A stretch of 64,000 nucleotides of DNA from Clostridium sp. N3C (GTDB taxonomy: Bacteria > Bacillota > Clostridia > Clostridiales > Clostridiaceae): assembly GCF_900095445.1 (NCBI RefSeq), contig NZ_FMJL01000002.1, forward strand, positions 62,001 to 126,000, in the 5' to 3' direction. Positions 36,482 to 45,973 of the stretch are shown here, piece by piece. Numbering within the stretch: the first letter of the stretch is position 1; each line of letters opens with the position of its first letter. The position numbers and the translations under genes were made by a program. The notes beneath the pieces are model-generated. The model was not told the origin of the DNA. It saw only the letters and a program-made list of their open reading frames with translations, and searched no databases.

Positions 36482-37390
36482 GTGAAGGTAAGAAAGGCAG
36501 TTATTCCCGCAGCAGGTCTAGGTACAAGATTTCTACCTGCTACAAAGGCTCAACCAAAAGAAATGCTACCAATTGTAGACAAACCAACTATTCAATATAT
36601 AATTGAAGAAGCGGTGGCTTCTGGTATTGAAGAAATCTTGATTATAACAGGAAGAAATAAGAGAGCTATTGAGGATCATTTTGATAAGTCTGTAGAATTA
36701 GAAAAGGAATTAGAATGCAGTGGAAAAGAAGAACTGCTTCAAATGGCGCAAGAAATATCAAACATGGCAAATATATATTACATTAGGCAGAAGGAACCTA
36801 AGGGGCTTGGACATGCTATAAATTGTGCAAAAACCTTTGTTGGAAGAGAACCCTTTGCTGTAATGCTAGGTGATGATGTAGTTGATAGTGAGGTGCCCTG
36901 TTTAAAACAACTTATTGATTGCTATGATGAGTATAAAACAAGTATCTTAGGTGTACAGCCGGTTTTAGAAGAGGATGTTTCTAAATATGGCATTATTAAA
37001 GGTATGCATATAGAAGATAGAGTGTATAAAGTTAAGGATTTAATTGAAAAGCCTAAAGTAGAAGAAGCTCCATCAAATATTGCTATTTTAGGAAGATACA
37101 TAATTACTCCTCAAATATTTGATATATTAAGTGATACTAAACCAGGAAAAGGTGGAGAAATTCAATTAACAGATGCATTAAAAACTTTAATACAACATGA
37201 AGCTATGTATGCCTATAATTTTGAGGGACGCAGATATGACGTGGGTGACAAATTAGGTTTCTTACAAGCAAGTGTTGAATTTGCATTAAAGAGGGATGAT
37301 TTAAAATATCCATTTATGAAATATCTGCTAGAGTTAAGAGAGGATGGCAGATTTAAGGGATTATATGATGAAATAAATACAATAAAATAA
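36482..37390 (+). CDS. galU: UTP-glucose-1-phosphate uridylyltransferase
   Basis: A 302-residue nucleotidyltransferase with the signature AAGLGTRFLPATKAQPKEMLP at its start. The VMLGDDVVDSE metal site is near residue 124 and EKPKVEEAPSN near 190. It makes UDP-glucose from glucose-1-P, the PgcA product, for polysaccharide or glycolipid synthesis. The start is GTG behind GGAGGT. It is followed by a terminator. Confidence 0.95.
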   Translation: MKVRKAVIPAAGLGTRFLPATKAQPKEMLPIVDKPTIQYIIEEAVASGIEEILIITGRNKRAIEDHFDKSVELEKELECSGKEELLQMAQEISNMANIYYIRQKEPKGLGHAINCAKTFVGREPFAVMLGDDVVDSEVPCLKQLIDCYDEYKTSILGVQPVLEEDVSKYGIIKGMHIEDRVYKVKDLIEKPKVEEAPSNIAILGRYIITPQIFDILSDTKPGKGGEIQLTDALKTLIQHEAMYAYNFEGRRYDVGDKLGFLQASVEFALKRDDLKYPFMKYLLELREDGRFKGLYDEINTIK

Positions 37391-37400
37391 AGGATTGAAA

Positions 37401-37435
37401 AATAAACCGGGGTAAAGCTGGTTTATTTTTTGTTT
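37401..37435 (+). terminator. Terminator after galU
   Basis: A 10-bp stem with one G-U pair (37401-37410 with 37418-37427) is followed by TTTTTG. Confidence 0.72.
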
Positions 37436-37491
37436 AAATCACTCAACTTATAAGATATAATTAAAGGTAATAAAAAGGGGATAGATAAATA

Positions 37492-38514
37492 ATGAGAAAG
37501 TTAAGGAGAAAAACAAAAGTTATCCTAATAGTGGCAATAACTTTTATATCTTTATTAGCTATTGCTGCAGGAGGAACTTACTATATGGCAATGAAGCAAT
37601 TAGATAAGGTTAAGTATACTCCATTGCCAGAAGATGAAAAAGAACTGGGTATAGACGAACAAGTTTATACAGAAGAAAATCAAGGAGTTAAAGATGATTA
37701 TATTAATATTTTGCTATTAGGTATTGATGCAAGACATCCTGAGGATTTTGCCCGTTGTGATACAATGATTGTTGCCACTATAGATAAAAAACATAAAAAG
37801 TTAAAGCTTAGCTCTATAATGAGAGATATGGTTGTAACCATGGAAGGCAGAGGAACGATGGAAGGCTTAAATACTGATAGAATAAATCAAAGTTATGGAT
37901 ATGGTGGAGCACCATTGACTACTAAGGTAATTAATGAAAATTTTAAAACTAATGTTAGAGATTATATAAAGGTAGATTTTAGCGGAATGGAAAAGGTAGT
38001 AGATGTTATAGGAGGTGTTGAAGTAGAGGTTAAAGAGGCGGAGATACCAGTAATGAATAATTATATTAGAGAACTTTCAAAGCTTCAAAATGACAGTAAT
38101 CCTCCTTTAGTCACTAAGGCAGGAAAGCAATTATTAAATGGCAGACAGACTTTAGGTTATTGTAGAATACGTTATGTAGGCAATAGAGATTTTGATAGGA
38201 CATTAAGACAAAGAAATGTTTTAACGGAAATATTTAATAAAATAACTAAACAGGATGTTACGAAAATGATGGAAATCATAAGTGAAATCTTACCTTACGT
38301 TGAAACTAGTTTAGAAAAGAAAGAAATAATTAGCCTTGCAAAAGAAATTACCTTAAATGGTGTGAATAAGGTAGAGCAATTCAGATTGCCTTTGGAAGAT
38401 AATGTTATATATATAAGAAATGAATACTTCCTTGGCTGGGATAGAAATAAGAATTTAGAAGTCCTTCATAAGTTTATATATGAAGAAGATTATGATGAAA
38501 AAGTGCTAAATTAA
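37492..38514 (+). CDS. LytR-CpsA-Psr (LCP) family cell-wall ligase
   Basis: A 340-residue protein anchored by one N-terminal helix (about 10-31). The LCP domain follows, with LLLGIDARHPEDFARCDTMIVATID near 76-100, the SSIMRDMVV Arg/Asp segment near 108, and RQTLGYCRIRYVGNRDFDRTLRQRNV near 215-240. LCP enzymes attach polyprenyl-linked glycopolymers to peptidoglycan. In this cluster the substrate is probably the polymer made by the neighbouring export genes. Confidence 0.92.
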   Translation: MRKLRRKTKVILIVAITFISLLAIAAGGTYYMAMKQLDKVKYTPLPEDEKELGIDEQVYTEENQGVKDDYINILLLGIDARHPEDFARCDTMIVATIDKKHKKLKLSSIMRDMVVTMEGRGTMEGLNTDRINQSYGYGGAPLTTKVINENFKTNVRDYIKVDFSGMEKVVDVIGGVEVEVKEAEIPVMNNYIRELSKLQNDSNPPLVTKAGKQLLNGRQTLGYCRIRYVGNRDFDRTLRQRNVLTEIFNKITKQDVTKMMEIISEILPYVETSLEKKEIISLAKEITLNGVNKVEQFRLPLEDNVIYIRNEYFLGWDRNKNLEVLHKFIYEEDYDEKVLN

Positions 38515-38555
38515 TGATATAAAAGATATTAAATATTTTGATAGGGGATATAACC

Positions 38556-39752
38556 ATGAAAAAGTTGTTTTATTATAGTTTTATTTTGTACATAGTATTA
38601 TTTCCTCTAGTGCCATCTAGGCTCAATTGGAAGTATCCTATTACTGAGGTAATGTTATTACTTGTATTATTATTTTACTTATTGTATGTTCTTAGGGACA
38701 GAAACAAGTTGAAAGCATTTAAAGAAAACTTTATCCACTTTATAAAAGAACCGGTTTCTTTATTGATGTTAATAATTACTTGTTTAATGATGCTTTCTAT
38801 TACTTATTGTACAAGTGTGCTTTTGGTTCTAAAAGAGACATTAAGATTTGGGCTTATAACAGGACTTTTCTTTATATTTAGATTTGAGTGTAATACAGAA
38901 TTTTACAAAGAGAAGTTGGTAAAACTTATATATTATCCTGCATTTATTGTACTGTTAATTGGATTTTATGAAAAAGTTCATGGCTTTGGTTTCGAAGATG
39001 TGAATGGACTATTAAGAATAGAAGCAACTACAGGAAATCCAAATATATATGGGGGATATTTGGTGATACTGTTTTTTCCATTATTGATCCTTATGTGGGA
39101 TGAGAAAAATAAAAAGAAAAAGATATTCTATATATTAGAGTTGGTGATGATCTTTTTAAGCATTATTTTTACAGGATCAAGGAATGCTTTATTGGCTATG
39201 GGATTAGGGGGTATAATTATTTCTGTTTTCTATATACGAAAGTTATTATATATTTTTATTCCAGCATTCATTGTATTATTGCAAACACCTTTTGTGAAGG
39301 AAAGGCTTAACACAGGTGATGCTGGCAGGAGTCAAATTTATAAAATAGCCTGGTTAGTGTTTAAAGATCATCCTATAATAGGTGTGGCGATAGGTAATTT
39401 TGAAGCGGTTTTTAAAGAATATTACCAAAGGTATCCTCAGTATCAATACAATCCTGATATATATCATACTCATAACATATATTTAAAGTTTTTAAGTGAA
39501 CTTGGAATAGTTGGCTTTATTCCGTTTATTTTATTGATGATTTTTATATTATTTAATTCAATAAAGGCTGTAAAATCCAGCAGTGGAAGGATCAGAAATA
39601 TTTGCATAGCTATCACAATAGTAAATGTACTATTTTGGATTATGAGTATCTTTGATAATATTATACTTTTGCCTAAAGTTATGAATTTCTATTTTATTAT
39701 GAATGTAATACCTTTAACTATACTATCAAAGAAAAAGGAAAATAAGATATGA
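38556..39752 (+). CDS. O-antigen ligase/polymerase family membrane protein (Wzy-like)
   Basis: A 398-residue membrane protein with about ten hydrophobic helices and the Wzy_C/WaaL family signature region: ATTGNPNIYGGYLV near residue 156, TGSRNALLAMGLGG near 208, and a large outside loop with YHTHNIYLKFLSELGIVGF near 300. It probably joins repeat units into polymer. The start was set at 38556 (GGGG site) rather than the upstream TTG. It overlaps the flippase gene by four bases. Confidence 0.85.
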   Translation: MKKLFYYSFILYIVLFPLVPSRLNWKYPITEVMLLLVLLFYLLYVLRDRNKLKAFKENFIHFIKEPVSLLMLIITCLMMLSITYCTSVLLVLKETLRFGLITGLFFIFRFECNTEFYKEKLVKLIYYPAFIVLLIGFYEKVHGFGFEDVNGLLRIEATTGNPNIYGGYLVILFFPLLILMWDEKNKKKKIFYILELVMIFLSIIFTGSRNALLAMGLGGIIISVFYIRKLLYIFIPAFIVLLQTPFVKERLNTGDAGRSQIYKIAWLVFKDHPIIGVAIGNFEAVFKEYYQRYPQYQYNPDIYHTHNIYLKFLSELGIVGFIPFILLMIFILFNSIKAVKSSSGRIRNICIAITIVNVLFWIMSIFDNIILLPKVMNFYFIMNVIPLTILSKKKENKI

Positions 39753-41245
39753 AGAAAATTTCATTTAACAGTACCTTAAAAGTTATGATCATAATAATTA
39801 TAGGTAAAGTTTTCGGCTTGATAAGAGATGCATTAATTGCCAGCAATTTTGGTCTTTCTATAGAAAATGATATTTATACCTTTGCCCTTGGAAGTACAAT
39901 GTTACTCATAAGCATTAGTTATGGTATTACTAATGCTTTTATACCTTTATTTAATTCTATGTTAATTAGCAAAAGCAAGGAAGAAAATAATTATTTTATT
40001 AATAATATGATTACTATAATTACAATAGTAGCGGCAATAGTTGTTTTGATCTGCGGAATTTTTGCAAAGAACATCGTTATCATTTTAGCCCCAACTATAG
40101 CTAAAGATAATTATTCCTTGCAGCAAGCTATTTTTATGTTTAGGGTAATGATTATCTCAGTAGTATTTATTGGAGCACAAAGTGTATTATCAGGGGTTTT
40201 ACAGAATCATAATCATTTCACCGAAGTGGCCTTTGGACCTATATCGCCTAATATTATTAATATAATATATTTACTTATATTTATAAACTTTTATGGCTTA
40301 ATAGGATTCGGTGTATTTACTGCTATAGGTTTTTTAATGATGCTTCTTGTATTGGTGCCAAGATATATTAAATTAGGTTATAAGTATAGACCGGTTTTGT
40401 ATTTTAGACAGGAAGAAGTAAAATTACTGTTTAGAAATGTAGTGCCTATAATATTTTCTACTTCCTTAGCTCAAATTAACATATTTATTCTTAGGTTTTA
40501 TGCAGGAAAGCTACCACAGGGAGGAATATCTTCTGTTGAATATGCAAATAAAATAAACATGCTGGTGTATGAAGTAATTGGTCAGGCTATCATTTTAATT
40601 GTGTACCCTAAATTAGGTAAACTTCTTAATAGGGATAACTATGATGAATTTAATGAGGAATTATCTAAGGGTATTATTGTAATATTGATGCTAACAGTGC
40701 CTGCAGCATCAGCTTTATTCCTATTAGGTGAGTCTGTTATATCTGTTTATCTAATGCGTGGAAATTTTGGTTATTCAGAGGTTTTACAAACGGCAGCGGT
40801 GTTAAAATATTATATTCCAACTATTATTTTTTACGGTATTAGAGATTTAATAAGCAGAGCCTTTTTCTCAGTTAACAAAGCAAATATTGCCGCCTTTAAT
40901 TCTATTATATGTATTGGTTTGAACTTTATTTTTGCTCCCATATTTTTAAAAATCTTAGGAGCTCCAGGCTTAGCGTTGGGAAATTCTTTAGCGGTAACAG
41001 GATCCTGTTTAATTTTTTATTATCAACTAAAGAAAGAAACTAAAATAATTTTGGAAAAGAAAACTAAAATTGTTAAAATTATAGTAGCGAACTTAATTAT
41101 GATTGGTTTGATTAACATAATAATGAATTACATAAAATCTTCATTTTTACTGATAATAGTAAGCTTTTTCTTAGGTCTATTAACATATTTTGCATCTTTA
41201 TATATATTAAGGTTTAGAGATTTTAAAGAGCTTCTTAAAAAATAA
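39749..41245 (+). CDS. MurJ/MviN-type lipid II or polysaccharide flippase
   Basis: A 498-residue protein with about 14 transmembrane helices and the MviN family opening (GKVFGLIRDALIASNFG near residues 20-36). The MOP superfamily includes MurJ for lipid II and Wzx for polymer repeat units. Being coupled to a Wzy-like polymerase, this one may serve polysaccharide export, but MurJ function cannot be excluded. Confidence 0.87.
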   Translation: MKKISFNSTLKVMIIIIIGKVFGLIRDALIASNFGLSIENDIYTFALGSTMLLISISYGITNAFIPLFNSMLISKSKEENNYFINNMITIITIVAAIVVLICGIFAKNIVIILAPTIAKDNYSLQQAIFMFRVMIISVVFIGAQSVLSGVLQNHNHFTEVAFGPISPNIINIIYLLIFINFYGLIGFGVFTAIGFLMMLLVLVPRYIKLGYKYRPVLYFRQEEVKLLFRNVVPIIFSTSLAQINIFILRFYAGKLPQGGISSVEYANKINMLVYEVIGQAIILIVYPKLGKLLNRDNYDEFNEELSKGIIVILMLTVPAASALFLLGESVISVYLMRGNFGYSEVLQTAAVLKYYIPTIIFYGIRDLISRAFFSVNKANIAAFNSIICIGLNFIFAPIFLKILGAPGLALGNSLAVTGSCLIFYYQLKKETKIILEKKTKIVKIIVANLIMIGLINIIMNYIKSSFLLIIVSFFLGLLTYFASLYILRFRDFKELLKK

Positions 41246-41286
41246 TAAATTATATATGAAAATTGAATGTTTATGGAGGATTAAAA

Positions 41287-41940
41287 ATGGGATTTGAGAA
41301 GGATCAAATAAGTGATTTTTTAGCAAAATTAGCGTCCAGCAGTGCAGTACCTGGTGGTGGTGGAGCAGCGGCATTAGCATCTGCGCTGTCTGCAGCCTTA
41401 AACTCTATGGTATTTAATCTTACCATTGGCAAGAAAGGCTATGATAATTTAAATAAGGAAGAACAAGAGAATGTTGAAAAAGCTTTGGAGTACTCTACAT
41501 TAAAGTTACAGGACTTTCAGAAATTTATAAATAAAGATGGAGAAGCCTTTTCAACTTTGATGGAAAGCTATAGGCTGCCAAAAAACAGTGATGAAGAGAA
41601 AGAACATAGAAGAAAAATGATTTCAGAGGGTTTATATAATGCTATGATGGTACCTTATAGCTTAATGAAAGAAACCGTAGAATTGATGGAACACATTCTT
41701 ACAGCAGCTAAATTTGGTAATTCAAATGTTATTTCTGATGCAGGAGTTTCTGCTATGTTAGCTTATTCGGCTGTAGAGAGCTGTATGCTAAATGTAATGA
41801 TAAATTATAAAGCTCTTAAGGATGAAAAGTATAAGGAAGTGGAAAATGAAAGTATAGCCTTAGTATTTAAAGCAGAAAATCTAAAAAATGAAATTATGAA
41901 TATAGTATATGAGAAGATTATGGGATATAAAAAGAATTAA
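41287..41940 (+). CDS. Cyclodeaminase/cyclohydrolase family protein
   Basis: A 217-residue helical protein of the FTCD C-terminal family, with the hallmark PGGGGAAALASALSAAL near residues 20-36. Members include formiminotetrahydrofolate cyclodeaminase and clostridial methenyl-THF cyclohydrolase FchA, so a folate one-carbon role is likely. Length matches the stand-alone forms. The start at 41287 follows GGAGG. No folate neighbour is present, so the precise reaction is open. Confidence 0.85.
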   Translation: MGFEKDQISDFLAKLASSSAVPGGGGAAALASALSAALNSMVFNLTIGKKGYDNLNKEEQENVEKALEYSTLKLQDFQKFINKDGEAFSTLMESYRLPKNSDEEKEHRRKMISEGLYNAMMVPYSLMKETVELMEHILTAAKFGNSNVISDAGVSAMLAYSAVESCMLNVMINYKALKDEKYKEVENESIALVFKAENLKNEIMNIVYEKIMGYKKN

Positions 41941-41948
41941 TTTTTAAA

Positions 41949-42006
41949 TATAGGGAAGGTTTTTCGTATTAGTAAGATTGGTGAAAAGCCTTCCCTATAC
42001 TTTCTT
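41949..42006 (+). terminator. Terminator between the cyclodeaminase and pdaA-like genes
   Basis: A 17-bp stem (41949-41965 with 41983-41999), with one G-U pair on the plus strand, is followed by a T-rich tail. It lies between convergent genes. Confidence 0.75.
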
Positions 42007-42010
42007 ATTT

Positions 42011-42952
42011 CTAGTTCATAGACAGTTGATCTAAAGTCTTAAAACTGTAACCTTGTTCCTTCCAGGTAGTTAATAAATCGTCTAATATGTTTTTATTTGT
42101 TTTTGATACAGCATGGAGTAAAATAATTGAGCCATTGTGAGTTCTTTGCAATAGCTTCTTTTTTGCTTCCTCTGGGTTTGGTTGTTTTTTAGGATCCCAG
42201 TCGAAATAGGCCAAACTCCAGAATATAGACTTATAGCCTAGTTCCTTGGTGTAATGTAGAGAAAGTTCGCTGTATCTACCCATAGGAGGTCGAAAATACT
42301 TAGGCATATCTTTACCTGTAATTTCCTTATACAATTCTTCTACTTCACCAAGCTCCTTTTTAAACTTTTCAAAATCTGTTATTTTAGCCATAGAGGGGTG
42401 ATGAGCAGAGTGATTACAAACTAAATGTCCTTCATCTGCCATACGTTTTACTATATCCGGATTGCTTTTTAAGTAAGGTTTTACAACAAAGAAAGCAGCT
42501 TTAACATTATGTTTTTTTAGTATGTCTAAAATGTCATTGGTATAGCCGTTCTCATAACCTTCGTCAAAAGTTAAATAGAGTTCTTTTTCCTTTGTATTTC
42601 CTAGATAGTATCCTTCGTTATTTTTTAGTAATTCAATTACTTCTTCAGGTTCCTCTGGAGGAAGACCTTTATTATTAGGTTTAAAAAACCAAGAATGTTC
42701 CTTTGTGCTGAGATGTTTATAATTTGAGTCTATAAGTAACTTCTTCCTAATAACACTATTATCTTCTTCCTCGCAGTTTTTATATTCCTCTAGTTCGTCG
42801 TTTATAAAAATAGGCTCTAAGTCTTCTGCTTGAGCAGATTGGTCTTTATTATTTTTATTGCACTGAGCTAGGACTGATACATAAGGTTTTGGGAAACAGG
42901 TGGAAGCAACTAGAAAAAGACTTAGTAAATTAGATATTAAGCATTTGTTCAT
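42011..42952 (-). CDS. pdaA: PdaA-like polysaccharide deacetylase (spore cortex muramic-lactam pathway)
   Basis: A 313-residue secreted protein with an N-terminal signal segment (about 8-30) and a NodB deacetylase domain from about residue 110. Its motif 1 is TFDEGYENGYT, the E-G variant typical of PdaA rather than the usual TFDDG. Motif 2 is HSAHHPSM, motif 3 RPPMGRYSE, and a C-terminal ILLHAVS completes the site. In Bacillus PdaA removes acetyl from muramic acid to make cortex delta-lactam, needed for germination. The long linker after the signal is divergent. It faces away from the methyltransferase gene. Confidence 0.88.
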   Translation of the reverse strand: MNKCLISNLLSLFLVASTCFPKPYVSVLAQCNKNNKDQSAQAEDLEPIFINDELEEYKNCEEEDNSVIRKKLLIDSNYKHLSTKEHSWFFKPNNKGLPPEEPEEVIELLKNNEGYYLGNTKEKELYLTFDEGYENGYTNDILDILKKHNVKAAFFVVKPYLKSNPDIVKRMADEGHLVCNHSAHHPSMAKITDFEKFKKELGEVEELYKEITGKDMPKYFRPPMGRYSELSLHYTKELGYKSIFWSLAYFDWDPKKQPNPEEAKKKLLQRTHNGSIILLHAVSKTNKNILDDLLTTWKEQGYSFKTLDQLSMN

Positions 42953-43027
42953 TTAAGCACTTCCTTTTCTGTGTTATAATGATGGATAAAATGACAGTAA
43001 AATTAATATACTTGGGGGAGGATTAGT

Positions 43028-44734
43028 TTGAGTTTTCACGAAAGTATAGATAACTTATATAAAGAAATTTTAAGTTCTAAGGATAGTATATGTAAAAAAA
43101 ATATTATTAAAAGATGTAAATTTTTCTTAGGAATGAAAGAAGAAGATTCCTTTGGAGACTACTATGCAGAAAAAATAGCAGATAGTAAAAAAGGTGTGGT
43201 ATATACACCTAAAGAAATTGTTAATTACATGATTAACAATACTATTGAGGAAGAGGTAATTAAAAATCCCTTTATTAAAGTTTTAGATCCTAGTTGCGGG
43301 TGTGGTAATATACTTCTCATGGTATTTGATAAACTAAAAGAAATATATATGAATAATTTAGACCTAATTAATAAAAGCTATGGTTTAAACCTAAATCTTA
43401 GTAATTTGGATAAGCATATATTAGACAACAACCTATATGGTATAGATATAGATACCACTGCTTTGAAAATATTAGCTATTGAATTATACGAAAGGGCAGA
43501 ATATTTTAACGAGAATAATCTAATCAATAAAGATTTTCTAACAGATGATTTAGAAGATAAGTTTCACATTATTATTGGAAATCCTCCCTATGTTGGTACT
43601 AAATTTTTAGATAAAGAATATGCAAAGAAGATACGAGAATTATATAAAGATATATTAAATGATAAGGGAGATTTATCTTATTGTTTTTTTAAAAAGTCCT
43701 TAGAAAGCGTTTATGAGAATTATAAAATAACTTTGATTACTTCTAGATATTTTATGGAAGCTCTCAGTGGCGCAAAGCTAAGAGCCTATATGCTAAGTGA
43801 GAGCAATATACATAAAATTGTGGATTTTTATGGAAATAGGCCGTTTAAAAATGCAGGTATAGACCCGGCAATAATCTTTTTAGGTAGTGAGCCTTCTAGA
43901 AATATTATTGTAAGCAAGTCTAACACTTCAAAAGAAGGTAAATATAAATTCCAGCAATGGACTTTTAACACATTTACTGTAGCTACAGTGAGTTTAAATG
44001 CTGATCCTTGGAAGTTGCAGAATGAGATGGTTTTGAATATTATAAGTAAAATTGAGCAAAGGTGTAGCAAGACCTTAGGAGAAATATGCAACAGTTATCA
44101 GGGGATTATTACAGGTTGTGATAAGGCTTTTATTGTAACGGAAGAACTTGTTTTGAAGCACAATATAGAAAAGGAATTATTAAGACCATGGATAAAGAGT
44201 AGTTCCATATCTATAGACAAAGAAATAAAGGCGCAGCAGTATATAATATATTCAAATTTTATAAAAAATGAGAGTAGTCATCCTTACGCCATAAAATTTA
44301 TGGAAAATTATAAAGATAGATTAATGAAAAGACGGGAATGTAGACAAGGGAAAAGAAAATGGTATGAGCTTCAATGGGGTAGAGATAGTAGCTTATTTGA
44401 AAGAGAAAAAATTATTTTTCCATTCAAGAGTGCTGACAATAGGTTTGTGGTAGATAAAGGTAATTACTTTAGTGCCGATGTTTATTGCTTAGTATTACAG
44501 GAAGAGGAAGTCATAAGTTATGAATTTATAAAAAAGGTATTGAACAGTAAAATTTATGAGATTTATTTTAAGAGTTTTGCAAAAAAATTAGGTGGGAAAT
44601 TATATGAATATTATCCTAATAATTTAAATAGATTATATATTCCTACGGAAGATATAAATATAGACGTTAACTTGTTTGAATACTTTCGGTTCAGTGAAAA
44701 AGAAATAAAGTATATAGAAGAGTTTAAAGGTTGA
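43028..44734 (+). CDS. camA: CamA-like solitary adenine-specific DNA methyltransferase
   Basis: A 568-residue gamma-type N6-adenine methyltransferase with a fused target-recognition domain and no endonuclease domain. Motif X-like VVYTPKEIV is at about 57-65, motif I DPSCGCGN at 87-94 and catalytic motif IV NPPY at 185-188. The C-terminal half holds SYQGIITGCDKAFIV (about 356-370) and RRECRQGKRKWYELQWGR (about 436-453). From memory, these motifs and the SADVY segment closely resemble C. difficile CamA, which methylates CAAAAA and affects sporulation. No restriction gene is adjacent. The start is TTG behind GGGGGAGGA. Orthology and specificity are inference. Confidence 0.8.
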   Translation: MSFHESIDNLYKEILSSKDSICKKNIIKRCKFFLGMKEEDSFGDYYAEKIADSKKGVVYTPKEIVNYMINNTIEEEVIKNPFIKVLDPSCGCGNILLMVFDKLKEIYMNNLDLINKSYGLNLNLSNLDKHILDNNLYGIDIDTTALKILAIELYERAEYFNENNLINKDFLTDDLEDKFHIIIGNPPYVGTKFLDKEYAKKIRELYKDILNDKGDLSYCFFKKSLESVYENYKITLITSRYFMEALSGAKLRAYMLSESNIHKIVDFYGNRPFKNAGIDPAIIFLGSEPSRNIIVSKSNTSKEGKYKFQQWTFNTFTVATVSLNADPWKLQNEMVLNIISKIEQRCSKTLGEICNSYQGIITGCDKAFIVTEELVLKHNIEKELLRPWIKSSSISIDKEIKAQQYIIYSNFIKNESSHPYAIKFMENYKDRLMKRRECRQGKRKWYELQWGRDSSLFEREKIIFPFKSADNRFVVDKGNYFSADVYCLVLQEEEVISYEFIKKVLNSKIYEIYFKSFAKKLGGKLYEYYPNNLNRLYIPTEDINIDVNLFEYFRFSEKEIKYIEEFKG

Positions 44735-44752
44735 TTTTAAACTATATATAAA

Positions 44753-44804
44753 AAGGTGCTGTTGCACAATCAAGCAAAATCAGTTAATTGTGCAACAGCA
44801 CCTT
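44753..44804 (-). terminator. Long hairpin between camA-like and speE genes
   Basis: A perfect 18-bp stem (44753-44770 with 44787-44804) sits between convergent genes. On the minus strand it is followed by TTTTTATAT, a good terminator tail for speE. On the plus strand the tail is poor. Confidence 0.78.
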
Positions 44805-44831
44805 CATTTATAGATTCTAGTTACATTTTAA

Positions 44832-45659
44832 TTATCTTGTAAGATCTTCAATAAATTTAGGTAGAACAAAAGCAGCTTTATGAAGTTTCTCTGTATAATA
44901 TTTTGTATCAAGTTTAATTTTATTAGTTAGATCTATGTTCTCAGGGTCATATTTTTTTGAACCTATAGTAAAGCTCCAATAACCACTGGGATATGTTGGT
45001 ATAGCAGCCATGAACAGTTTAGTCACTGGGAAAATAGCTTTTGCATCATTAAATACTTTTTTTACTACTTCAGGAAGGTAGAAAGGAGTTTCTGTTTGAG
45101 CAACAAAAATACCATCCTCAGTTAAACATTCGTAAATTTCCTTGTAGAAGCTTCCTCCAAATAAACCTTCAGCAGCACCAAAAGGATCAGTAGAATCTAC
45201 TATTATTACATCAAATTCATTCTTATGTTCATGAACATATTTTATTCCATCACCAATAAAAACTTCGCATCTTGGATCTTCTAATGCATAGCTTATTTCT
45301 GGAAGATACTTTTTACATTCCTCTATAACTGCACCATCAATTTCACATAAAACAGCCTTTTCAACGGAAGGGTGTTTTAAGATTTCTCTTATAGCTCCAC
45401 CATCACCACCTCCTACTACCAAAACCTTTTTAGGATTAGGATGAGTGTTTAATGGAATATGAGTTATCATCTCATGGTATACATATTCATCTTTAATAGA
45501 TGTCTGTACTATACCATCTAACACAAGCATTCTCCCAAAATCATATGTATCTAATATGGCTAAGTCCTGATATTCTGTTTTCCTTCTTACAAGGGTTTCC
45601 TTAACTTTATAGGTCATAGCAGAATTTTCTATCTGCCCTTCTTTTAACCACATTTCCAT
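44832..45659 (-). CDS. speE: Spermidine synthase (polyamine aminopropyltransferase)
   Basis: A 275-residue enzyme that transfers aminopropyl from decarboxylated SAM to putrescine. The signature [18 protein letters not shown] (about 80-97) and [13 protein letters not shown] (about 156-168) are intact. The start was set at the ATG at 45659, since the upstream TTG at 45680 is part of the AAAGGAGGA ribosome-site region. It is monocistronic here. The decarboxylase at 29-30 kb may supply the polyamine pathway. Confidence 0.94.
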   Translation of the reverse strand: MEMWLKEGQIENSAMTYKVKETLVRRKTEYQDLAILDTYDFGRMLVLDGIVQTSIKDEYVYHEMITHIPLNTHPNPKKVLVVGGGDGGAIREILKHPSVEKAVLCEIDGAVIEECKKYLPEISYALEDPRCEVFIGDGIKYVHEHKNEFDVIIVDSTDPFGAAEGLFGGSFYKEIYECLTEDGIFVAQTETPFYLPEVVKKVFNDAKAIFPVTKLFMAAIPTYPSGYWSFTIGSKKYDPENIDLTNKIKLDTKYYTEKLHKAAFVLPKFIEDLTR

Positions 45660-45824
45660 TAAAAAATCCTCCTTTAGCAATTATTGTTTTGAATTCAAGT
45701 TAAATTATAACATAAATTTTGACAGTCTCAATACTTTTAGCTAATACTAATTTGATTTCTAATGTATAAAAAGTAATAATTATTGGTATAATAATATAAT
45801 GTACGCAAATATTTCCAAAATTTA

Positions 45825-45851
45825 GAAGGAATTTTTGCTCATAAGTAGAAT
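45825..45851 (+). promoter_or_regulatory. Sigma-H promoter of the spoIIA operon
   Basis: GAAGGAATT (45825-45833), an 11-base spacer and GTAGAAT (45845-45851) match the sigma-H consensus RNAGGAWWW-N11/12-RNNGAAT at every position. It lies 122 bases before spoIIAA, an operon known to be sigma-H dependent. Confidence 0.88.
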
Positions 45852-45973
45852 ACTATAAATGTACAACTTGGCATATAATAGTAAGTTGAAATCTATACAT
45901 ATACTCAAATGCTAAGATATATTTATAAAATTACAAAACAAAGGGGGGAAACTGCTCCTAAGGAGCGGAAATT

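Noticed and set aside
44753-44804. Small transposon-like inverted repeat after the methyltransferase gene.
   Set aside because: The 18-bp stem with a minus-strand T run and its place between convergent genes fit an ordinary terminator.
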